Assembly (NCBI GenBank): GCA_000688775.2
Contig: CP007628.2
Span: 1 to 64,000 of the forward strand
Direction of reading: 5' to 3'
Length of the DNA: 64,000 bases
DNA from: Streptococcus sp. VT 162
Lineage (GTDB): Bacteria > Bacillota > Bacilli > Lactobacillales > Streptococcaceae
Shown: positions 37,894 to 47,510 of the stretch, piece after piece
Numbering within the stretch: position 1 is the stretch's first letter
Layout: each line of letters opens with the position of its first letter
The notes under the pieces: generated by a model
Told to the model about the DNA's origin: nothing
The model's database searches: none
The model's input: only the letters and a program-made list of their open reading frames with translations
Made by a program: the position numbers and the translations under genes

Positions 37894-37922
37894 TTGAATT
37901 TTTCATGCTTTTGTGGTAGAAT
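37894..37922 (+). promoter_or_regulatory. Promoter of the pur cluster
   Basis: TTGAAT (37894-37899), 17 bp, TAGAAT (37917-37922), 33 bp before purC. An ATTCGT just upstream could be half of a PurR-type site, but I cannot define a full PurBox. Confidence 0.65.
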
Positions 37923-37954
37923 GTGCTCAAGTAAAACGAAAGGCGAACTTTAAA

Positions 37955-38662
37955 ATGTCAAAACAACTGATCTATTCGGGAAAAGCAAAGGATATCTATA
38001 CAACTGAGGATGAAAATCTTATTATTTCAACTTACAAGGACCAGGCAACTGCCTTCAACGGTGTCAAGAAGGAGCAGATTGCGGGCAAGGGAGTGTTAAA
38101 TAATCAGATTTCATCTTTTATTTTTGAGAAATTAAATGCGGCTGGTGTAGCGACTCACTTTGTGGAGAAAATTTCGGACACGGAACAGCTCAATAAAAAG
38201 GTTAAGATTATTCCTTTGGAAGTTGTGCTCCGCAACTACACGGCTGGTTCCTTTTCAAAACGTTTTGGCGTGGAAGAGGGCATCGCATTTGAGACTCCGA
38301 TTGTCGAATTTTACTACAAAAATGATGATTTGGATGATCCCTTTATCAATGACGAGCATGTGAAATTCCTTAACATTGCGGATGACCAGCAGATTGCTTA
38401 CTTGAAGGAAGAAACGCGTCGTATCAATGAACTTTTGAAAGCTTGGTTTGCTGAAATTGGTCTTAAATTGATTGATTTTAAGCTAGAATTTGGTTTTGAC
38501 AAGGATGACAAGATTATCTTGGCAGACGAGTTTTCACCAGATAACTGCCGACTTTGGGATGCAGATGGCAACCACATGGACAAGGATGTTTTCCGTAGGG
38601 GATTGGGAGAACTAACTGATGTTTACGAAGTTGTCTGGGAGAAATTGCAGGAGTTGAAGTAA
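37955..38662 (+). CDS. purC: SAICAR synthetase
   Basis: This 235-residue enzyme joins aspartate to CAIR. The start at 37955 gives [17 protein letters not shown], the family N-terminus, whereas an upstream frame to 37913 has no support. Motifs: [36 protein letters not shown]. First gene of the de novo purine cluster, followed by an odd 56-bp gap that contains a decayed copy of its own 3' end. Confidence 0.97.
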   Translation: MSKQLIYSGKAKDIYTTEDENLIISTYKDQATAFNGVKKEQIAGKGVLNNQISSFIFEKLNAAGVATHFVEKISDTEQLNKKVKIIPLEVVLRNYTAGSFSKRFGVEEGIAFETPIVEFYYKNDDLDDPFINDEHVKFLNIADDQQIAYLKEETRRINELLKAWFAEIGLKLIDFKLEFGFDKDDKIILADEFSPDNCRLWDADGNHMDKDVFRRGLGELTDVYEVVWEKLQELK

Positions 38663-38675
38663 TAACCTAAAGGCT

Positions 38676-38704
38676 GTTTGGGAATATTGCAAGAGCTGAA
38701 ATAA
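38676..38704 (+). repeat. Degenerate tandem copy of the purC 3' end
   Basis: 38676-38704 aligns with the last 30 nt of purC (38633-38662), about 24 matching positions and one gap, from GTCTGGGA / GTTTGGGA to the TAA. It encodes nothing. Confidence 0.7.
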
Positions 38705-38718
38705 AGGAATAAGAATTG

Positions 38719-41700
38719 ATGAATAAACGTATTTTTGTTGAAAAAAAGGCTGATTTTCAGGTCAAGTCAGAGAGTTTGGTAAGAGAACTCCAGCACAACT
38801 TGGGACTGTCAACTTTGAAAAGTATTCGCATTGTGCAAGTTTATGATGTTTTTGACTTGTCAGAGGACTTGTTTGCGCCTGCAGAAAAACATATCTTTTC
38901 TGAGCAGGTGACAGACCATGTCTTGGATGAAGCGGCTGTGCAGGCTGATCTTGCCAATTATGCTTTCTTTGCCATTGAAAGTTTGCCAGGACAGTTTGAC
39001 CAGCGTGCAGCTTCTTCACAGGAAGCCTTGCTTTTGCTGGGAAGTTCTAGTGATGTGACGGTCAACACAGCTCAACTTTACTTGGTTAATAAAGATATTG
39101 ATGCGACTGAGTTGGACGCGGTCAAGAACTACCTGCTCAATCCAGTGGATTCACGTTTTAAGGACATCACGACAGGGATTGCCAAGCAGGAATTTTCAGA
39201 GTCAGACAAGACCATTCCAAAATTGACTTTCTTTGAAAGTTATACGGCAGAAGACTTTGCTCGCTACAAGGCCAAGCAAGGGATGGCAATGGAAGTGGAT
39301 GATTTGCTCTTTATTCAAGATTATTTCAAGTCAATCGGGCGCGTGCCGACGGAAACAGAGCTCAAGGTTTTGGATACTTATTGGTCTGACCACTGCCGTC
39401 ACACGACTTTTGAGACCGAGTTGAAACAGATTGACTTCTCAGCTTCTAAATTCCAAAAGCAATTGCAGGCGACTTATGACAAGTATATTGCCATGCGTGA
39501 TGAGTTAGGTCGTTCTGAAAAACCACAAACCTTGATGGATATGGCGACTATTTTTGGTCGTTATGAGCGTGCTAATGGGCGTTTGGACGACATGGAAGTG
39601 TCAGACGAAATCAATGCCTGCTCGGTTGAAATCGAAGTGGACGTTGATGGTGTCAAGGAACCTTGGCTCCTCATGTTTAAAAACGAAACCCACAACCACC
39701 CAACTGAGATTGAGCCATTTGGTGGAGCGGCTACTTGTATCGGTGGAGCCATTCGTGACCCGTTGTCAGGCCGTTCCTACGTTTACCAAGCTATGCGTAT
39801 CTCAGGTGCTGGTGATATTACAGCTCCGATTTCAGAAACTCGCGCTGGTAAATTGCCACAACAAGTCATTTCGAAGACAGCGGCTCATGGTTATTCTTCG
39901 TATGGTAACCAAATTGGTCTGGCGACGACTTACGTTCGTGAGTACTTCCACCCAGGCTTTGTAGCCAAACGCATGGAGCTAGGTGCCGTTGTCGGTGCTG
40001 CTCCTAAGGAAAATGTAGTCCGTGAAAAACCGGAAGCCGGTGATGTGATTATTCTACTCGGTGGGAAGACTGGACGTGATGGTGTCGGTGGTGCGACAGG
40101 ATCTTCTAAGGTTCAAACAGTTGAGTCTGTAGAGACTGCTGGAGCTGAGGTTCAAAAAGGGAATGCCATCGAAGAGCGCAAGATCCAACGCCTTTTCCGT
40201 AATGGCGATGTCACTCGTCTTATCAAGAAATCCAACGACTTTGGAGCAGGTGGTGTCTGTGTGGCTATCGGTGAATTGGCAGATGGTCTTGAAATTGATC
40301 TCAACAAGGTTCCTCTTAAATACCAAGGTTTGAACGGTACAGAAATTGCCATTTCTGAATCACAAGAACGGATGGCAGTTGTGGTGCGTCCTCAAGACGT
40401 AGATGCCTTCGTTGCGGAATGTAATAAAGAAAATATTGATGCTGTTGTGGTGGCAACAGTGACTGAAAAACCAAATCTTGTCATGCACTGGAATGGTGAA
40501 ACGATTGTCGACTTGGAACGTCGTTTCCTTGATACAAACGGTGTGCGCGTAGTTGTTGATGCCAAGGTTGTGGACAAGGATGTCAAACTCCCAGAAGAAC
40601 GCACAACAAGTGCTGACACACTTGAAGCAGATACCCTTGCGGTTCTGTCTGATCTCAACCATGCGAGTCAAAAAGGTTTACAAACTATCTTTGACTGCTC
40701 GGTCGGTCGTTCAACGGTCAATCACCCACTTGGTGGTCGCTACCAACTCACACCAACTGAGGCATCTGTGCAGAAATTGCCAGTTCAACATGGTGTGACT
40801 CACACTGCGTCTGTCATGGCGCAAGGATTCAATCCATACGTGGCAGAATGGTCTCCATACCATGGTGCTGCTTATGCGGTTATCGAAGCAACTGCTCGTT
40901 TGGTGGCTACTGGTGCAAACTGGTCCAAGGCTCGTTTCTCTTATCAAGAATACTTCGAGCGGATGGACAAACAAGCAGAGCGTTTTGGTCAGCCGGTAGC
41001 AGCTCTTCTAGGCTCTATCGAAGCACAAATTCAGCTTGGCTTGCCATCTATCGGTGGTAAGGACTCTATGTCTGGTACCTTTGAAGAATTGACTGTACCG
41101 CCAACCTTGGTTGCCTTTGGGGTGACGACGGCAGATAGCCGTAAGGTCCTCTCTCCTGAGTTCAAGACTGCTGGTGAAAACATCTACTACATCCCAGGTC
41201 AAGCCCTTTCTGCTGATATTGACTTTGACTTGATCAAGTCTAACTTTGCCAAGTTCGAAGCTATTCAAAAGGCTCACAAAGTGACATCTGCATCAGCTGT
41301 CAAATATGGTGGTGTCCTTGAAAGCTTGGCTCTTGCTACTTTTGGGAATCATATCGGTGCAGAGGTAACCTTGCCTGAACTTGAAAGTTCTTTGACAGCT
41401 CAGCTAGGCGGATTTGTCTTCACATCTCCTGAAGAGATTGCTGGAGTAGAGAAAATTGGACAAACAAAAGCAGACATTACACTCCTTGTCAACGGTGTGA
41501 AGCTAGATGGACAGAAACTTGACAGTGTCTTCCAAGGCAAACTGGAAGAAGTTTACCCAACAGAATTTACCCAAGCAAAAGAATTGGCTGAAGTGCCAGC
41601 TGTCGCTTCTAACGCAATCATCAAAGCTAAAGAAACTATTGAAAAACCAGTGGTTTACATCCCAGTATTCCCAGGAACCAACTCAGAATATGACTCAGCT

Positions 41701-42444
41701 AAAGCCTTCGAAAAAGAAGGGGCTGAGGTCAACTTGGTGCCATTCGTGACCTTGAATGAAGAGGCTATTGTCAAGTCAGTTGAAACCATGGTTGACAACA
41801 TTAGCAAGGCTAATATCCTTTTCTTCGCGGGTGGTTTCTCAGCTGCAGATGAGCCAGATGGATCAGCTAAGTTTATCGTCAACATCCTGCTTAATGAAAA
41901 AGTGCGTGTAGCTATTGATAGCTTTATCGCTCGTGGTGGCTTGATTATTGGTATCTGTAATGGATTCCAAGCCCTCGTCAAATCAGGTCTTCTTCCATAT
42001 GGGAACTTTGAGGATGCTAGCAGTACTAGCCCAACCCTTTTCTACAATGATGCCAACCAGCACGTAGCGAAGATGGTGGAAACTCGTATTGCCAATACCA
42101 ACTCGCCATGGTTGGCTGGAGTGCAAGTGGGTGATATCCACGCCATTCCAGTATCGCACGGTGAAGGGAAGTTTGTCGTGACGGCTGAAGAATTTGCTGA
42201 ACTCCGTGATAATGGTCAAATCTTTAGTCAATACGTTGACTTTGAAGGCAAGCCAAGTATGGATTCTAAGTACAATCCAAATGGTTCTGTAAATGCCATC
42301 GAAGGAATTACCAGCAAGAACGGCCAAATCATCGGTAAAATGGGACACTCAGAACGTTATGAAGACGGTCTCTTCCAAAATATTCCAGGAAATAAAGACC
42401 AGTACTTGTTCGCGTCGGCGGTTAAATACTTTACTGGGAAATAA
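38719..42444 (+). CDS. purL: FGAM synthetase (single-chain PurL)
   Basis: A 1241-residue formylglycinamidine ribonucleotide synthetase of the fused type, with synthetase and glutaminase in one chain. Visible parts: the N-terminal PurS-like region, the ATP-grasp-like synthetase with FKNETHNHPTEIEPFGGAAT and GATGSSKVQTVES, and a C-terminal class I glutamine amidotransferase with catalytic Cys in IIGICNGFQAL. ATG 38719 is chosen over TTG 38716; both share AAAGGAATAAG as ribosome binding site. Fused PurL is the form I recall in pneumococcus, whereas Bacillus uses PurQLS. Confidence 0.97.
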   Translation: MNKRIFVEKKADFQVKSESLVRELQHNLGLSTLKSIRIVQVYDVFDLSEDLFAPAEKHIFSEQVTDHVLDEAAVQADLANYAFFAIESLPGQFDQRAASSQEALLLLGSSSDVTVNTAQLYLVNKDIDATELDAVKNYLLNPVDSRFKDITTGIAKQEFSESDKTIPKLTFFESYTAEDFARYKAKQGMAMEVDDLLFIQDYFKSIGRVPTETELKVLDTYWSDHCRHTTFETELKQIDFSASKFQKQLQATYDKYIAMRDELGRSEKPQTLMDMATIFGRYERANGRLDDMEVSDEINACSVEIEVDVDGVKEPWLLMFKNETHNHPTEIEPFGGAATCIGGAIRDPLSGRSYVYQAMRISGAGDITAPISETRAGKLPQQVISKTAAHGYSSYGNQIGLATTYVREYFHPGFVAKRMELGAVVGAAPKENVVREKPEAGDVIILLGGKTGRDGVGGATGSSKVQTVESVETAGAEVQKGNAIEERKIQRLFRNGDVTRLIKKSNDFGAGGVCVAIGELADGLEIDLNKVPLKYQGLNGTEIAISESQERMAVVVRPQDVDAFVAECNKENIDAVVVATVTEKPNLVMHWNGETIVDLERRFLDTNGVRVVVDAKVVDKDVKLPEERTTSADTLEADTLAVLSDLNHASQKGLQTIFDCSVGRSTVNHPLGGRYQLTPTEASVQKLPVQHGVTHTASVMAQGFNPYVAEWSPYHGAAYAVIEATARLVATGANWSKARFSYQEYFERMDKQAERFGQPVAALLGSIEAQIQLGLPSIGGKDSMSGTFEELTVPPTLVAFGVTTADSRKVLSPEFKTAGENIYYIPGQALSADIDFDLIKSNFAKFEAIQKAHKVTSASAVKYGGVLESLALATFGNHIGAEVTLPELESSLTAQLGGFVFTSPEEIAGVEKIGQTKADITLLVNGVKLDGQKLDSVFQGKLEEVYPTEFTQAKELAEVPAVASNAIIKAKETIEKPVVYIPVFPGTNSEYDSAKAFEKEGAEVNLVPFVTLNEEAIVKSVETMVDNISKANILFFAGGFSAADEPDGSAKFIVNILLNEKVRVAIDSFIARGGLIIGICNGFQALVKSGLLPYGNFEDASSTSPTLFYNDANQHVAKMVETRIANTNSPWLAGVQVGDIHAIPVSHGEGKFVVTAEEFAELRDNGQIFSQYVDFEGKPSMDSKYNPNGSVNAIEGITSKNGQIIGKMGHSERYEDGLFQNIPGNKDQYLFASAVKYFTGK

Positions 42445-42605
42445 GACTTGCAGATTTTCTAATAGATAGTATCCGTAATGTAAAAGTCATGTAGATTTAG
42501 TTCTTGGTGATTGCAAAAGGTTTGTTTTGCGAGTGAAACGAGCTTCTACCGTATCATTCGGCTCTACTGAAGGAATGATGCAAAAATAAAAATTAGGTAT
42601 AAAAA

Positions 42606-44048
42606 ATGACATACGAAGTAAAATCTCTTAATGAAGAATGTGGTGTTTTTGGTATCTGGGGGCATCCAGATGCTGCTAAATTGACCTATTTCGGACTCCA
42701 CAGTCTTCAGCACCGTGGTCAGGAGGGGGCAGGAATCCTCTCTAATGACCAGGGGAACTTGAAGCGTCATCGTGATATGGGGCTTTTATCAGAAGTGTTC
42801 AGAAATCCAGCTAATTTGGATAAACTGACTGGAGCGAGCGCGATTGGGCATGTTCGTTATGCGACTGCTGGCGAAGCTTCTGTAGATAATATCCAGCCCT
42901 TTCTCTTCCGCTTTCACGATATGCAGTTTGGACTTGCTCACAACGGAAACTTGACCAATGCTGAATCGCTCAAGAAAGAATTGGAACAAAGAGGAGCTAT
43001 TTTCAGTTCAACTTCGGACTCGGAAATCTTGGCTCACCTCATTCGTCGGAGTCACAATCCGAACTTGATGGGCAAAATCAAGGAGGCGCTCAGCCTTGTC
43101 AAAGGTGGCTTTGCTTATATCTTGTTATTTGAGGATAAGTTGATTGCTGCGCTTGATCCTAATGGCTTCCGTCCGCTTTCTATCGGAAAAATGGCAAACG
43201 GAGCGGTGGTGGTTTCGTCTGAAACCTGTGCCTTTGAAGTCATTGGTGCTGAGTGGATTCGTGATGTGAAACCAGGAGAGATTGTAATCGTAGATGACAA
43301 TGGTATCCAGTACGATAGTTATACGAATGATACCCAGTTGGCGATTTGTTCTATGGAGTATATCTATTTTGCTCGCCCTGACTCTAACATCCATGGGGTC
43401 AATGTCCATACAGCTCGCAAACGTATGGGGGCTCAATTAGCGCGTGAGTTCAAGCACGAAGCAGATATTGTGGTCGGTGTGCCAAATTCCTCGCTGAGCG
43501 CAGCTATGGGATTTGCAGAAGAATCTGGTCTGCCAAATGAAATGGGTCTGATCAAAAACCAATACACGCAACGCACCTTTATCCAACCGACTCAAGAATT
43601 GCGTGAGCAAGGGGTGCGGATGAAGCTATCAGCCGTTTCGGGTGTCGTTAAAGGAAAACGTGTGGTGATGATTGATGATTCCATTGTTCGTGGGACAACC
43701 TCTCGCCGTATCGTTCAGCTCTTGAAAGAAGCGGGGGCTTCTGAAGTTCACGTTGCTATTGGTAGTCCAGCGCTAGCTTATCCATGCTTCTACGGGATTG
43801 ATATCCAGACGCGTCAGGAGTTGATTGCGGCTAATCATACAGTCGAAGAAACCTGCCAAATCATTGGTGCGGATAGCCTGACCTATCTTTCGATTGATGG
43901 CTTGATTGAATCCATTGGGATTGAAACAGATGCGCCGAATGGTGGTCTCTGTGTCGCTTATTTTGATGGAGACTACCCAACTCCTCTCTACGACTATGAG
44001 GAAGAATATCGTAGAAGCTTGGGGGATAAGACCAGTTTTTACAAATAG
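42606..44048 (+). CDS. purF: Amidophosphoribosyltransferase
   Basis: This 480-residue enzyme catalyses the committed step, PRPP plus glutamine to phosphoribosylamine. The N-terminus MTYEVKSLNEECGVFGIWGHPDAA includes a propeptide before the catalytic Cys in ECGVFG, with HVRYAT and the PRPP loop VVMIDDSIVRGTTS. The 161-bp gap before it contains an ATCATTC/GAATGAT stem (about 42552-42581) and no gene; the ribosome binding site there is weak (TTAGG). Confidence 0.97.
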   Translation: MTYEVKSLNEECGVFGIWGHPDAAKLTYFGLHSLQHRGQEGAGILSNDQGNLKRHRDMGLLSEVFRNPANLDKLTGASAIGHVRYATAGEASVDNIQPFLFRFHDMQFGLAHNGNLTNAESLKKELEQRGAIFSSTSDSEILAHLIRRSHNPNLMGKIKEALSLVKGGFAYILLFEDKLIAALDPNGFRPLSIGKMANGAVVVSSETCAFEVIGAEWIRDVKPGEIVIVDDNGIQYDSYTNDTQLAICSMEYIYFARPDSNIHGVNVHTARKRMGAQLAREFKHEADIVVGVPNSSLSAAMGFAEESGLPNEMGLIKNQYTQRTFIQPTQELREQGVRMKLSAVSGVVKGKRVVMIDDSIVRGTTSRRIVQLLKEAGASEVHVAIGSPALAYPCFYGIDIQTRQELIAANHTVEETCQIIGADSLTYLSIDGLIESIGIETDAPNGGLCVAYFDGDYPTPLYDYEEEYRRSLGDKTSFYK

Positions 44049-44086
44049 ACGGATAAAGACTCTCCATGAAAGGAAAGGAAGAGAAG

Positions 44087-44131
44087 ATGACAAATAAAAA
44101 TGCTTATGCTCCACGTCTCGCTACTGACTAA
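44087..44131 (+). CDS. 14-residue leader-like copy of the purM start
   Basis: ATG ACA AAT AAA AAT GCT TAT duplicates the first codons of purM (MANKNAYA), with its own GGAAAGGAAG ribosome binding site, then runs to a stop after MTNKNAYAPRLATD. It may be a broken duplicate of the purM start or a translated leader peptide. Confidence 0.5.
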   Translation: MTNKNAYAPRLATD

Positions 44132-44229
44132 AAGCTAAAGCATTTGTCAGTAGACGCTTTGTCTTATGGGACCAAAGCTAGAGCCCTGACTAGTATTTTT
44201 AGATAAAATAATTGTTTATCTAAAAATAC
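44121..44229. repeat. Three-hairpin segment between purF and purM
   Basis: Hairpin 1: CTACTGAC (44121) / GTCAGTAG (44146). Hairpin 2: GCTTTGTC (44156) / GACCAAAGC (44170), one bulge. Hairpin 3: a perfect 15-bp stem, left arm 44193-44207 (GTATTTTTAGATAAA), right arm 44215-44229. There is no T-run suited to termination. It could be an RNA structure or a small inserted element. Confidence 0.7.
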
Positions 44230-44262
44230 GTCGCAATCTTCTCAAAGAAAAGGAAAAATAAA

Positions 44263-45285
44263 ATGGCAAATAAAAATGCGTATGCCCAGTCGGGTGTAGA
44301 TGTTGAAGCGGGTTATGAAGTTGTTGAGCGGATCAAAAAGCATGTGGCTCGTACGGAGCGTGCAGGTGTTATGGGAGCTCTTGGTGGCTTTGGTGGCATG
44401 TTTGACCTTTCAAAAACAGGTGTAAAAGAGCCGGTCTTGATTTCGGGGACGGATGGTGTTGGCACCAAACTCATGCTGGCTATCAAGTACGACAAGCATG
44501 ATACCATCGGTCAAGACTGTGTGGCCATGTGTGTCAACGATATCATCGCTGCAGGTGCGGAGCCTCTCTATTTCCTCGACTATGTGGCGACAGGGAAGAA
44601 TGAACCAGCTAAACTAGAACAAGTGGTTGCTGGTGTGGCAGAAGGTTGTGTGCAAGCTGGTGCCGCCCTCATCGGTGGTGAAACGGCTGAAATGCCTGGT
44701 ATGTATGGCGAAGATGACTATGACTTGGCTGGTTTTGCGGTCGGTGTGGCAGAAAAATCTCAAATCATTGATGGTTCGAAGGTAGCAGAAGGTGATGTTC
44801 TTATCGGACTTGCTTCAAGTGGGATTCACTCAAATGGTTACTCACTCGTTCGTCGTGTCTTTGCCGACTACACAGGCGAAGAAGTCTTGCCTGAGTTGGA
44901 AGGCAAAAAGCTGAAAGATGTCCTTTTGGAACCAACGCGTATCTACGTTAAAGCTGTTTTGCCACTCATCAAGGAAGGTTTGGTTCATGGGATTGCCCAC
45001 ATCACAGGTGGTGGTTTCATCGAGAATGTCCCTCGTATGTTTGCAGCTGACTTGGCTGCTGAGATTGAGGAAAGCAAGGTTCCAGTCCTTCCGATCTTCA
45101 AAGCCCTTGAAAAATACGGTCAGATCAAACACGAAGAAATGTTTGAAATCTTCAATATGGGTGTGGGCCTCATGTTGGCAGTTAGCCCTGAAAATGTAGA
45201 CCGTGTCAAGGAATTACTGGATGAACCAGTCTATGAAATTGGTCGCATCGTCAAGAAAGAAAACGAAAGTGTCATCATCAAATGA
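44263..45285 (+). CDS. purM: AIR synthetase
   Basis: A 340-residue phosphoribosylaminoimidazole synthetase. The start [21 protein letters not shown], the ATP-binding [12 protein letters not shown] and [10 protein letters not shown], and [11 protein letters not shown] are hallmarks of the PurM/SelD fold. A partial copy of its start lies 176 bp upstream. The ribosome binding site AAAAGGAAAAA is its own. Overlaps purN by 4 bp. Confidence 0.97.
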   Translation: MANKNAYAQSGVDVEAGYEVVERIKKHVARTERAGVMGALGGFGGMFDLSKTGVKEPVLISGTDGVGTKLMLAIKYDKHDTIGQDCVAMCVNDIIAAGAEPLYFLDYVATGKNEPAKLEQVVAGVAEGCVQAGAALIGGETAEMPGMYGEDDYDLAGFAVGVAEKSQIIDGSKVAEGDVLIGLASSGIHSNGYSLVRRVFADYTGEEVLPELEGKKLKDVLLEPTRIYVKAVLPLIKEGLVHGIAHITGGGFIENVPRMFAADLAAEIEESKVPVLPIFKALEKYGQIKHEEMFEIFNMGVGLMLAVSPENVDRVKELLDEPVYEIGRIVKKENESVIIK

Positions 45286-45827
45286 AAAAAATAGCGGTTT
45301 TTGCCTCTGGTAACGGCTCAAACTTTCAGGTGATTGCCGAAGAATTTCCGGTGGAGTTTGTCTTTTCAGACCATCGTGATGCCTATGTGCTTGAGCGTGC
45401 AGACAAGCTTGGCGTTCTGTCCTATTCTTTTGAACTCAAGGAGTTTGAGAACAAGGCAGACTATGAAGCAGCACTTGTTGAGCTATTAGAAGAACACCAG
45501 ATTGACTTGGTTTGTCTCGCAGGCTACATGAAAATCGTTGGGCCGACCTTATTGGTGGCTTATGAAGGTCGAATCATCAATATCCATCCAGCCTACTTGC
45601 CAGAATTTCCAGGAGCTCATGGGATTGAGGACGCTTGGAATGCTGGTGTTGCTGAGAGTGGCGTCACCATTCACTGGGTGGACTCCGGTGTGGACACAGG
45701 CAAGGTCATCAAACAAGTCCGTGTGCCACGTCTAGCTGATGATACCATCGAAAACTTTGAAGCTCGCATTCATGAGGCGGAGTACAAGTTGTATCCAGAA
45801 GTTATTAGAGAATTGTTGGATAAGTAA
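45282..45827 (+). CDS. purN: GAR formyltransferase
   Basis: A 181-residue 10-formyl-THF-dependent enzyme. [20 protein letters not shown] has the GxGSN phosphate site, and [19 protein letters not shown] has the catalytic Asn/His. [13 protein letters not shown] provides the Asp. Start overlaps the purM stop. The next gene, purH, begins 15 bp after its stop. The vanZ-like gene that I recall between purN and purH in pneumococcus is absent. Confidence 0.97.
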   Translation: MKKIAVFASGNGSNFQVIAEEFPVEFVFSDHRDAYVLERADKLGVLSYSFELKEFENKADYEAALVELLEEHQIDLVCLAGYMKIVGPTLLVAYEGRIINIHPAYLPEFPGAHGIEDAWNAGVAESGVTIHWVDSGVDTGKVIKQVRVPRLADDTIENFEARIHEAEYKLYPEVIRELLDK

Positions 45828-45842
45828 ATGAAAGGAAATAAC

Positions 45843-47390
45843 ATGACTAAACGCGCCTTAATCAGCGTCTCAGACAAAGCGGGCATTGTTGAATTTGCCC
45901 AAGAACTCAAAAAACTTGGTTGGGATATTATCTCGACAGGTGGGACAAAGGTTACCCTTGATAATGCTGGGGTGGAGACCATTGCAATTGATGATGTGAC
46001 TGGTTTTCCAGAAATGATGGACGGCCGTGTCAAGACCCTTCATCCAAATATCCATGGTGGGCTCTTGGCTCGTCGTGACTTGGATAGCCACTTGGAAGCA
46101 GCCAAGGACAATCAAATCGAGCTCATCGACCTTGTGGTGGTAAACCTTTACCCATTCAAGGAAACGATTCTCAAACCAGATGTGACGTATGCAGATGCAG
46201 TGGAGAATATCGATATTGGCGGGCCATCCATGCTTCGTTCAGCAGCGAAAAACCACGCTAGTGTAACGGTTGTAGTAGACCCTGCTGACTATGCAGTGGT
46301 GCTTGATGAATTGGCAGCAAATGGTGAAACTACTTATGAGACTCGTCAACGTTTGGCGGCTAAGGTTTTCCGCCACACAGCAGCTTATGATGCTTTGATT
46401 GCGGCATATTTCACTGCTCAAGTGGGTGAAAGCAAACCTGAAAAACTCACTTTGACCTATGACCTCAAGCAACCCATGCGTTACGGTGAAAACCCTCAAC
46501 AAGATGCAGACTTCTACCAAAAAGCTCTTCCTACGGAATACTCCATTGCATCCGCTAAACAGCTAAACGGGAAAGAATTGTCCTTTAACAATATCCGTGA
46601 TGCGGATGCAGCTATCCGTATCATCCGTGATTTCAAAGACCGTCCAACTGTTGTGGCTCTCAAACACATGAACCCATGTGGAATCGGTCAGGCTGACAAC
46701 ATTGAAACAGCTTGGGACTACGCTTATGAATCTGACCCAGTGTCTATCTTTGGTGGAATTGTCGTCCTTAACCGTGAGGTGGATGCTGCGACAGCTGAGA
46801 AGATGCACGGCGTTTTCCTCGAGATCATCATCGCACCGAGCTATACGGATGAAGCGCTAGCCATTTTAACCAATAAAAAGAAAAACTTGCGCATCCTTGC
46901 CTTGCCATTTGATGCTCAAGATGCTAGTGAGGTAGAGGCAGAATACACAGGTGTAGTAGGTGGACTTCTCGTGCAAAATCAAGACGTGGTCAAGGAAAGC
47001 CCAGCTGACTGGCAAGTGGTGACCAAACGCCAGCCAACCGAGACAGAAGCGACTGCTCTTGAGTTCGCTTGGAAAGCAATTAAGTACGTCAAATCAAACG
47101 GTATCATCGTGACCAATGACCACATGACACTCGGTGTTGGGCCAGGTCAAACCAACCGTGTGGCTTCTGTTCGTATTGCGATTGACCAAGCTAAAGACCG
47201 CCTTGACGGCGCTGTGCTTGCTTCTGATGCCTTCTTCCCATTTGCAGATAACGTGGAAGAAATTGCTAAAGCAGGCATTAAAGCCATCATCCAACCAGGT
47301 GGCTCAGTTCGTGACCAAGAGTCTATCGAAGCTGCTGACAAATACGGCTTGACTATGGTCGTCACAGGAGTAAGACATTTTAGACATTAA
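45843..47390 (+). CDS. purH: Bifunctional AICAR transformylase / IMP cyclohydrolase
   Basis: This 515-residue enzyme performs the last two steps to IMP. The N-terminal MGS-like cyclohydrolase domain (1-200) starts [19 protein letters not shown]. The C-terminal transformylase has the Lys-His pair in [10 protein letters not shown]. The start at 45843 uses AAAGGAAATAAC; the upstream ATG at 45828 would place no ribosome binding site. Ends with a terminator, so purD begins a new unit. Confidence 0.97.
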   Translation: MTKRALISVSDKAGIVEFAQELKKLGWDIISTGGTKVTLDNAGVETIAIDDVTGFPEMMDGRVKTLHPNIHGGLLARRDLDSHLEAAKDNQIELIDLVVVNLYPFKETILKPDVTYADAVENIDIGGPSMLRSAAKNHASVTVVVDPADYAVVLDELAANGETTYETRQRLAAKVFRHTAAYDALIAAYFTAQVGESKPEKLTLTYDLKQPMRYGENPQQDADFYQKALPTEYSIASAKQLNGKELSFNNIRDADAAIRIIRDFKDRPTVVALKHMNPCGIGQADNIETAWDYAYESDPVSIFGGIVVLNREVDAATAEKMHGVFLEIIIAPSYTDEALAILTNKKKNLRILALPFDAQDASEVEAEYTGVVGGLLVQNQDVVKESPADWQVVTKRQPTETEATALEFAWKAIKYVKSNGIIVTNDHMTLGVGPGQTNRVASVRIAIDQAKDRLDGAVLASDAFFPFADNVEEIAKAGIKAIIQPGGSVRDQESIEAADKYGLTMVVTGVRHFRH

Positions 47391-47396
47391 AAAACG

Positions 47397-47427
47397 AAAG
47401 GGAAGAAAACAGTTTCTTTCCTTTTTT
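47397..47427 (+). terminator. purH terminator
   Basis: AAAGGGAAGAAA (47397) and TTTCTTTCCTTT (47413) pair over 12 positions with one G-T, followed by TTTTTT. Confidence 0.78.
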
Positions 47428-47457
47428 GGTTTAAAATGCTAAGTGAAACAAGATTAA

Positions 47458-47478
47458 AACGAACGTTTGTGATATAAT
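47458..47478 (+). promoter_or_regulatory. purD promoter region with CGAACGTTTG
   Basis: TATAAT at 47473-47478 preceded by AACGAACGTTTGT, a palindromic CGAAC element resembling PurR-type PurBoxes of lactic acid bacteria. A -35 is not obvious, which would suit an activated promoter. PurR itself is not encoded here. Confidence 0.5.
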
Positions 47479-47510
47479 ATTAGTAAATAATTCGCAAAAG
47501 AGGTTGAGAG

